Positions 60,096-64,000 of a stretch of DNA of 64,000 nt are shown here, piece by piece. Position 1 is the first letter of the stretch. Each line of letters starts with the position of its first letter. The translations under genes and the position numbers were made by a program. This stretch comes from Bacillus gobiensis (lineage in GTDB: Bacteria > Bacillota > Bacilli > Bacillales > Bacillaceae), in the NCBI RefSeq assembly GCF_001278705.1, contig NZ_CP012600.1:1364190-1428189 (forward strand). Reading direction: 5' to 3'. The notes under the pieces were generated by a model that saw nothing but the letters and a program-made list of their open reading frames with translations, made no database searches and was not told where the DNA came from.

Positions 60096-60281
60096 TTACG
60101 GTTTCGTTTTCAAATGTATCTCAATAGCCACTATATTTTGCTTCAGGCGCTGTTCGGCCTCTTCCATTTCTTTTTCCAAAGAAGGCTTGCTGAATTTAGC
60201 TATTTCCACTATCTTTTCGATGTCTTTATATATTTCAGTAAACGTATTGTTCAGTATTTTTTTTAGCTCCTTTTCTTCCAT
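60096..60281 (-). CDS. Small helical protein, 61 aa (DegR/YpzA position)
   Basis: MEEKELKKILNNTFTEIYKD, IEKIVEIAKFSKPSLEKEME, EAEQRLKQNIVAIEIHLKTK: an almost fully helical, charged protein that would form a coiled coil. AAAGGAGT lies upstream of the ATG at 60281. In B. subtilis degR and ypzA lie between cspD and ypeQ; I cannot decide which, if either, this is. DegR stabilises phosphorylated DegU. Confidence 0.55.
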   Translation of the reverse strand: MEEKELKKILNNTFTEIYKDIEKIVEIAKFSKPSLEKEMEEAEQRLKQNIVAIEIHLKTKP

Positions 60282-60467
60282 GACTAAACTCCTTTCATTT
60301 ATAGGTCATTCGTCTCGTATTTTCCTATTCCATTATCTCACATTTTGTTTAATTAAAGTATGTATAAATGAAATTCATTTGAAACAACTTTTGTGATGTT
60401 TGTTTTCATGATTGGAAAGTCCCGCCTGCGCGGTGGATCATAACCTTATAATGATTTTTTAGATAAA
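60282..60467. other. Short intergenic region
   Basis: About 185 bases between the small helical gene and the ypeQ terminator; no motif found. Confidence 0.3.
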
Positions 60468-60468
60468 C

Positions 60469-60499
60469 AAAAAAGGGCATATGCTGTAATAGCATGCCC
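60469..60499 (-). terminator. Terminator after ypeQ
   Basis: Reverse strand GGGCATGCT-ATTAC-AGCATATGCCC with a small bulge, then TTTTTTG. Confidence 0.85.
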
Positions 60500-60507
60500 T
60501 TTTGATC

Positions 60508-60711
60508 CTATATCTTATTAATTTTTACCGATTCGTTTGTCAGCATCTTTCCGTAATCCCTCAGTTTTTCCCCTACCGTACATTTCGTTATGCAAAATGA
60601 ATGAGCAACAGTTTTTCCATATTCTTTGCGAAAATGTTTTTTGACAAAGCAATCGCGGCAATACGTATCGTTCAGTTCGGTTAATTCTTTATATATCTCC
60701 TTGTTTTTCAA
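60508..60711 (-). CDS. ypeQ: YpeQ, zinc-finger-type small protein
   Basis: 67 aa. LTELNDTYCRDCFVKKHFRK, EYGKTVAHSFCITKCTVGEK, with CxxC and CxxxC motifs that would bind zinc. The ATG overlaps the ypeP stop by 4 bases, so both are cotranscribed. Family YpeQ, function unknown. Confidence 0.8.
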   Translation of the reverse strand: MKNKEIYKELTELNDTYCRDCFVKKHFRKEYGKTVAHSFCITKCTVGEKLRDYGKMLTNESVKINKI

Positions 60712-61388
60712 TTTTCACCATCTCCAATGTTTTCCTCTATTTTAATACGGCTTTTAATGTAGATTTGGTTGATGCTTTTTTTTGCCAGATCGTCAGCCTC
60801 ACTGTTTTCTTTTCTTGGTATTACCTCGTATGCTGGACTGATCCGCATAGATTCGATGCAATTTTCTATACGGTCCAGCCACCTGGAATGAACCTTGTCA
60901 TAACAGGGCCAGTCACCTTTTAACTGATTCAATACGACAAGAGAATCCCCTTTAATCGTAACAGAATTCCTGCTCGTGCCAATGGCTTTAAGTTCCTCTA
61001 ACGCTTCATATAATCCAGCATACTCTGCTTCATTATTCGTATCGACATAAATGCTTTTATTTTTGCGAATCCGAAACCTTTCACCATGCTGCTTAAAGTA
61101 GATGGCGTATCCAACTCCGGCAAGCCCGCTTTCTTTGTCATAGCTTCCATCAAAGAAAATTGTGATCTCATCAGGTTCGTCTGCTAATTCCTCTTTTAGC
61201 TTTTCCAGCTCTTTAACGGTCCATACCGCGCCTTTTTCATCTTCAAAGGTCAGGTGATCAAGCCTATGTTTTTTTGAAAGAGCGGCAGCCGCAGCTAACG
61301 CATCCTCTGTTTCCAGCCATTCATCTGCTGTAAACGGGATCGGTTCCACCCCGGGAATTTTTAGCACTATGCTTATTCGGAGCTTCAT
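60708..61388 (-). CDS. ypeP: YpeP, RNase H-like protein
   Basis: 226 aa from ATG 61388 (GGGGGAAAG upstream). N-terminal 80 residues (IVLKIPGVEPIPFTADEWLE, LEKLKEELADEPDEITIFFD) then an RNase HI-like domain: IFFDGSYDKESGLAGVGYAI (Asp), NNEAEYAGLYEALEELK (Glu), TIKGDSLVVLNQLKGDW (Asp), NSEADDLAKKSI (Asp). All four carboxylates are there. Its activity is not settled. Divergent from ypdQ, another such protein. Confidence 0.85.
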   Translation of the reverse strand: MKLRISIVLKIPGVEPIPFTADEWLETEDALAAAAALSKKHRLDHLTFEDEKGAVWTVKELEKLKEELADEPDEITIFFDGSYDKESGLAGVGYAIYFKQHGERFRIRKNKSIYVDTNNEAEYAGLYEALEELKAIGTSRNSVTIKGDSLVVLNQLKGDWPCYDKVHSRWLDRIENCIESMRISPAYEVIPRKENSEADDLAKKSINQIYIKSRIKIEENIGDGEN

Positions 61389-61567
61389 TTTCTTTCCCCC
61401 ATTCATCTTCAGGCGGATGACTGTGCTATAATCGTAGAAATATGATGATTATACGATCCTTTATTTTACCATTGTTTTTCTTTTTATTAAAGTAAATGAC
61501 CGTCTTATTATCGTTAGGATGTCTATAGGTTATGCAAAAAGGAATTTAAAAATGAAAGGATAAAGCT

Positions 61568-61960
61568 ATGTTTATTGAAGTATATGTGGATGGAGCAAGT
61601 GCTGGTCACCCGGGCTTTTCCGGAGTCGGCATATATTTAAAAACTCCTCATGGCAGCGAATCCTATTCCCTGCCGATTGGAATCACCAATAACAACGAAG
61701 CAGAATTTATGGCAGTGATCAAAGGAATGGAACTTTGTATTAGCAAAGAAATAACTTCTGTGTCTTTTCGAACCGATTCTGAGCTGGTGGAACGTGCTGT
61801 TGACCAGGAATTTACGAAAAACAAATCGTATATGCCTTATCTTGAGAAAATTATTTCTTTAAAAAAACACTTTGATCTCTTTTTCATCAAGTGGATTCCG
61901 ACGAAACAAAACCCGCACGCAGACGCCCTGGCAAAGAAAGCCATCCGGATGAATGAATAG
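61568..61960 (+). CDS. ypdQ: YpdQ, RNase HI-like protein
   Basis: 130 aa, ATG 61568 with AAAGGATAA upstream. Single RNase H domain: VYVDGASAGHPGFSGVGIYL (Asp), NNNEAEFMAVIKGMELCIS (Glu), SFRTDSELVERAVDQEF (Asp) and NPHADALAKKAIRMNE (Asp). The DEDD set is complete; without a handle region it belongs to the RnhA-like group with no known physiological role in B. subtilis. Confidence 0.88.
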   Translation: MFIEVYVDGASAGHPGFSGVGIYLKTPHGSESYSLPIGITNNNEAEFMAVIKGMELCISKEITSVSFRTDSELVERAVDQEFTKNKSYMPYLEKIISLKKHFDLFFIKWIPTKQNPHADALAKKAIRMNE

Positions 61961-62004
61961 TATTTTCACGAAAACTGGCAATGCTAAGTCATGAGGTGAT
62001 AATC

Positions 62005-62145
62005 ATGGCTGCAGACCAAAGCCCAGAAGATAAAGGCAAAGTAACCGGCGGGATCCCTCCACAAGGAGAAATTACAGGAAGTGCACATACCGATCCCAAA
62101 AGTGAGTTGGAGCAAAAAGCAAAAAAAAGCAATACGAAGCGTTAA
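62005..62145 (+). CDS. sspL: Small acid-soluble spore protein SspL
   Basis: 46 aa, ATG 62005 with GAGGTGATA upstream. The product MAADQSPEDKGKVTGGIPPQ, GEITGSAHTDPKSELEQKAK, KSNTKR keeps the SspL pattern, KGxxTGGxxPQG..DPKxELExxAKKSNTKR. Forespore protein under sigma-G or sigma-F. Follows ypdQ by 44 bp; may be read from it or from its own promoter. Too short to be found by ORF length alone. Confidence 0.88.
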   Translation: MAADQSPEDKGKVTGGIPPQGEITGSAHTDPKSELEQKAKKSNTKR

Positions 62146-62170
62146 AGGGATCAGTACTTAGCTGATCTCC
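62146..62170. terminator. Possible bidirectional terminator between sspL and ypcP
   Basis: GGGATCAG-TACTTAG-CTGATCTCCC, containing the ypcP stop codon; no T run on either side. Confidence 0.4.
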
Positions 62171-63048
62171 CGATAACGTTCTAATTTAAATAGAAATGGC
62201 TCGATGCCTTTTATCTGATGGTCACTTAACATTTCCAAAGCTTCATCGAATAATAAACGTAATTCAGCATCCGCGAGCACACATGCGACAGGTACGTCAC
62301 ACTTAATTTCTGCAAGCTGTCTGGACAAGTGCAGATCACTTAGGCATTCATTTATTTTTGTTTGCTGGCCTTTTGTCAGCTCGTGGAGGTTTGCAAGCAG
62401 AGCATCGATGGTTTTATACGTTTGAATCAGCTTATATGCCGTTTTCTCCCCTATTCCTCTTACTCCGGGATAATTATCACTCGTATCCCCCATTAATGCT
62501 TTTACATCAATCAGCGCTTTCGGCTCGATTCCTGTCTCCAATCGAAATTCTTCCGCCTGATAAATTTTGTAATTCCCGATTCCTTTTTGCAGTAACGCAA
62601 CTGATACATTGTCAGTCAGCATCTGCAAAAGGTCACGGTCACCAGTTAATATTGTGACATCTGCTTCTGCAGAAAAAAGAGTAGAGAGTGTCCCGATACA
62701 GTCATCCGCTTCGAAACCGGCTAGTCCGATATTTTTTATTCCCAGCTTTTCAGCAGCTTCTTTGGCTAAATCAAATTGGGGAATCAATTCCTCAGGAGGC
62801 AGGTTTCGATTTGATTTATAATGTTCATATATGTCATTTCGATAAGTTTTGCTGCCCATATCCCAGCAGCAAAGCACGTGGCTTGGTTCAAATGTTTTCA
62901 AAGCAGTTAGCAAATGCTTTAAAAAACCATTCACTCCGTTCGTAGGAATCCCTTTATCATTAATCATAAAATTCCGATGAACGGCAGTTGCAAAAAACGA
63001 GCGAAACAGCAAAGCCATTCCGTCAACAAGTAATACGTTCTTTTTCAC
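62158..63048 (-). CDS. ypcP: YpcP, 5'-3' exonuclease (Pol I 5'-nuclease-like)
   Basis: 296 aa, GTG 63048 with GGAGGAGA upstream. FEN-type nuclease: VLLVDGMALLFRSFFATAVH, CCWDMGSKTYRNDIYEHYK, GFEADDCIGTLSTLF, TILTGDRDLLQMLTDNVSVA, DVKALMGDTSDNYPGVRGIG followed by the helix-hairpin-helix EKTAYKLIQTYKTI. Acidic metal ligands complete. It processes RNA primers and flaps and in B. subtilis supports Pol I function. Confidence 0.92.
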   Translation of the reverse strand: MKKNVLLVDGMALLFRSFFATAVHRNFMINDKGIPTNGVNGFLKHLLTALKTFEPSHVLCCWDMGSKTYRNDIYEHYKSNRNLPPEELIPQFDLAKEAAEKLGIKNIGLAGFEADDCIGTLSTLFSAEADVTILTGDRDLLQMLTDNVSVALLQKGIGNYKIYQAEEFRLETGIEPKALIDVKALMGDTSDNYPGVRGIGEKTAYKLIQTYKTIDALLANLHELTKGQQTKINECLSDLHLSRQLAEIKCDVPVACVLADAELRLLFDEALEMLSDHQIKGIEPFLFKLERYREIS

Positions 63049-63091
63049 ATAAATCTCCTCCTCCGCCTATTTTACCACATCGGCAACAAAG

Positions 63092-63118
63092 AAAAACAGC
63101 TCCCTTTCCCAGAGCTGT
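63092..63118 (-). terminator. Terminator after the 41-aa gene
   Basis: Reverse strand ACAGCTC-N9-GAGCTGT then TTTTTC. Confidence 0.8.
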
Positions 63119-63125
63119 CTTTCAC

Positions 63126-63251
63126 TTATTTATTGGAAGAGGAAAGCTTCGCGACTTCTCTTTCCGCATATGAACCGGAATTTTCCAGGTTCTTCTTTTT
63201 TTCATTATTATTTTGCATGGCGTTTTTATTTGCCGGTTTTGTACGACCCAT
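63126..63251 (-). CDS. Small basic protein, 41 aa (SASP-like)
   Basis: ATG 63251 with AAAGGGGGAG upstream. The product MGRTKPANKNAMQNNNEKKK, NLENSGSYAEREVAKLSSSN is polar, Asn/Lys-rich and without hydrophobic segments, like minor small acid-soluble spore proteins. It is closely followed by a good terminator. I cannot tie it to a named family. Confidence 0.65.
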   Translation of the reverse strand: MGRTKPANKNAMQNNNEKKKNLENSGSYAEREVAKLSSSNK

Positions 63252-63316
63252 TTTTTCTCCCCCTTTTGTAAGGATACCGTTAGTATTTCCAAAAGAACGA
63301 GAAAACTTGATGGAAA

Positions 63317-63577
63317 TCATTGCTTTTGATTAACGTACTCAGCCACCATTTCTTTTGTTACCAATTGTCTGACAGGGACGATTCCGGTTGAGGAAAGCTT
63401 TCTCATCTCTATCGTAATCTCATTGATCTGATCAACTGTGAAGCTTTCCTTTCGTTTGCATTTTCTGATCGCTTCTTCAATCGCTGCCTCTCTTTTTTGA
63501 TCAAGCAGAAAAAATGTTCGGACAATTTTGTTTTGACGAGTTGAATGTGCGGTAATTGCAGCATGTACTTCTGCCAT
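63317..63577 (-). CDS. ypbS: YpbS, DUF2533 family protein
   Basis: 86 aa. Helical: AEVHAAITAHSTRQNKIVRT, FFLLDQKREAAIEEAIRKCK, FTVDQINEITIEMRKLSSTG, IVPVRQLVTKEMVAEYVNQ. A conserved Bacillus protein downstream of ypbR, separated by 25 bp. Function unknown. Confidence 0.8.
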   Translation of the reverse strand: MAEVHAAITAHSTRQNKIVRTFFLLDQKREAAIEEAIRKCKRKESFTVDQINEITIEMRKLSSTGIVPVRQLVTKEMVAEYVNQKQ

Positions 63578-63601
63578 ATTGTTCTTCCTTCCTTGGTAAA
63601 T

Positions 63602-64000
63602 TTACGCGTTTACGTGCATCTGTCGGAGCTTTTCCAGCCATGACTTGCAAAATGATGCGGCTTGCTTTAACGTTTTTGCTTCTTTTATATCTTCGATTGC
63701 TTTTTCATAAGATGAGGCTTGCTCGTTCATTTGCCGGTAAGCTTCTTTCGCAAGTTCTGCTTGCAAATGCTCAGTCCGCTTAGCTAATTCATCCGCAATA
63801 GACAGTTTTGCTTCTTGAATCCACTGTCCTGCGGCAAGTGACAGCTTCTCGCGTAGAGCCTCGACAAACAAAGCTTTCCCTTTCAGATCCAAAAATGACC
63901 TCGGGCTTTTGATCATTTTTAACACTTCTTCTATCTCTGTTATTTCAACAGTTGGCTCAATCATTTGCAACGAGCTGTTCTGCTGAAGGGTTCTGGGTTC
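63602..64000 (-). CDS. ypbR: YpbR (DynA), dynamin-like protein, C-terminal end only
   Basis: The frame is open to the window edge (upstream codons at 63971-64000 read EPRTLQQNSS and continue), so this is the last ~130 residues of a longer gene. The visible part is one long helical stretch (EALREKLSLAAGQWIQEAKL, ELAKEAYRQMNEQASSYEKA, AASFCKSWLEKLRQMHVN), as at the end of the B. subtilis dynamin DynA, a membrane fusion/repair GTPase of about 1190 aa. Identification relies on position next to ypbS and on the helical C-terminus. Confidence 0.7.
   Translation of the reverse strand, partial: EPRTLQQNSSLQMIEPTVEITEIEEVLKMIKSPRSFLDLKGKALFVEALREKLSLAAGQWIQEAKLSIADELAKRTEHLQAELAKEAYRQMNEQASSYEKAIEDIKEAKTLKQAASFCKSWLEKLRQMHVNA

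Noticed and set aside
1..64000. CRISPR arrays, tRNA or rRNA genes, insertion sequences, prophage genes
   Set aside because: Looked for on both strands; no repeat-spacer pattern, cloverleaf, transposase or phage structural gene was recognised.

Overview
The window reads as a chromosomal backbone segment of a Bacillus of the B. subtilis / licheniformis / pumilus type. The evidence is gene content and gene order: the yocA-yozB-yocB-yocC-yocH-yocK-yozO block, sqhC-sodF-yocS, odhAB, yojO-yojN-yojM-cwlS-bshB2-yojF, gerT-yojB, ctpA-yodH-yodI-deoD-yodL-yodM-yozD-yodN-yozE-yokU-kamA-yodPQRST, msrA-msrB-ypoP, ypmQRST-ypmP-ilvA-yplQ, thymidylate synthase-dfrA, ypjQ-ypjP-ypiP-brxA-ilvD, bsaA-ypgQ-ypgR, metA, ugtP, cspD, ypeQ-ypeP-ypdQ-sspL-ypcP-ypbS-ypbR. 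Sporulation genes (SASPs, sporulenol synthase, coat-like proteins, lysine aminomutase cluster) agree. I see no rRNA, tRNA, CRISPR array, transposase or prophage.

Layout. 1-8.5 kb: end of an ABC ATPase gene, a CcdC-family membrane protein, an ArsR/SmtB metal sensor, the yoc cell-wall and stress genes (yocH carries a near-perfect WalR box), then an unusual two-gene unit: an ECF-type sigma factor followed 12 bp later by a second-type ClpP peptidase. 8.5-13.3 kb: two small proteins, sporulenol synthase, Fe superoxide dismutase, a bile-acid:sodium symporter-family transporter, and a structured non-coding stretch (13.0-13.2 kb). 13.3-25.2 kb: 2-oxoglutarate dehydrogenase E1/E2, a MoxR/VWA pair, a Cu/Zn-SOD homologue with several metal ligands missing, a LysM endopeptidase, bacillithiol deacetylase, and spore-coat-type genes. 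25.2-32.6 kb: a YodB-like redox repressor overlapping an SDR oxidoreductase, CtpA protease, purine nucleoside phosphorylase and several small sporulation-era genes. 32.6-39.2 kb: the lysine 2,3-aminomutase/yodPQRST operon, with a sigma-E-like promoter. 39.2-48.5 kb: PfpI-like protein, methionine sulfoxide reductases, MarR regulator, an accessory DUF1835 protein, the ypmQRST lipoprotein/SCO cluster, ilvA, hemolysin-III protein. 48.5-64 kb: folate/thymidylate genes, bacilliredoxin, ilvD (CodY-like box), the bsaA-ypgQ-ypgR operon in which ypgQ is decayed, metA, ugtP, cspD, RNase H-like proteins, SASP, exonuclease, and the 3' end of the dynamin-like ypbR gene.

Most of the window is ordinary backbone. 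The parts most worth a second look are the sigma-ClpP operon with its palindrome, the loop-complementary structured region at 13.05-13.22 kb, the repressor-SDR operon whose sensor lacks one expected cysteine, the decayed ypgQ, the large-type thymidylate synthase, and an apparent AUA start in ypmT. Gene names are by recognition of the protein sequence and of synteny from memory; no database search was run.
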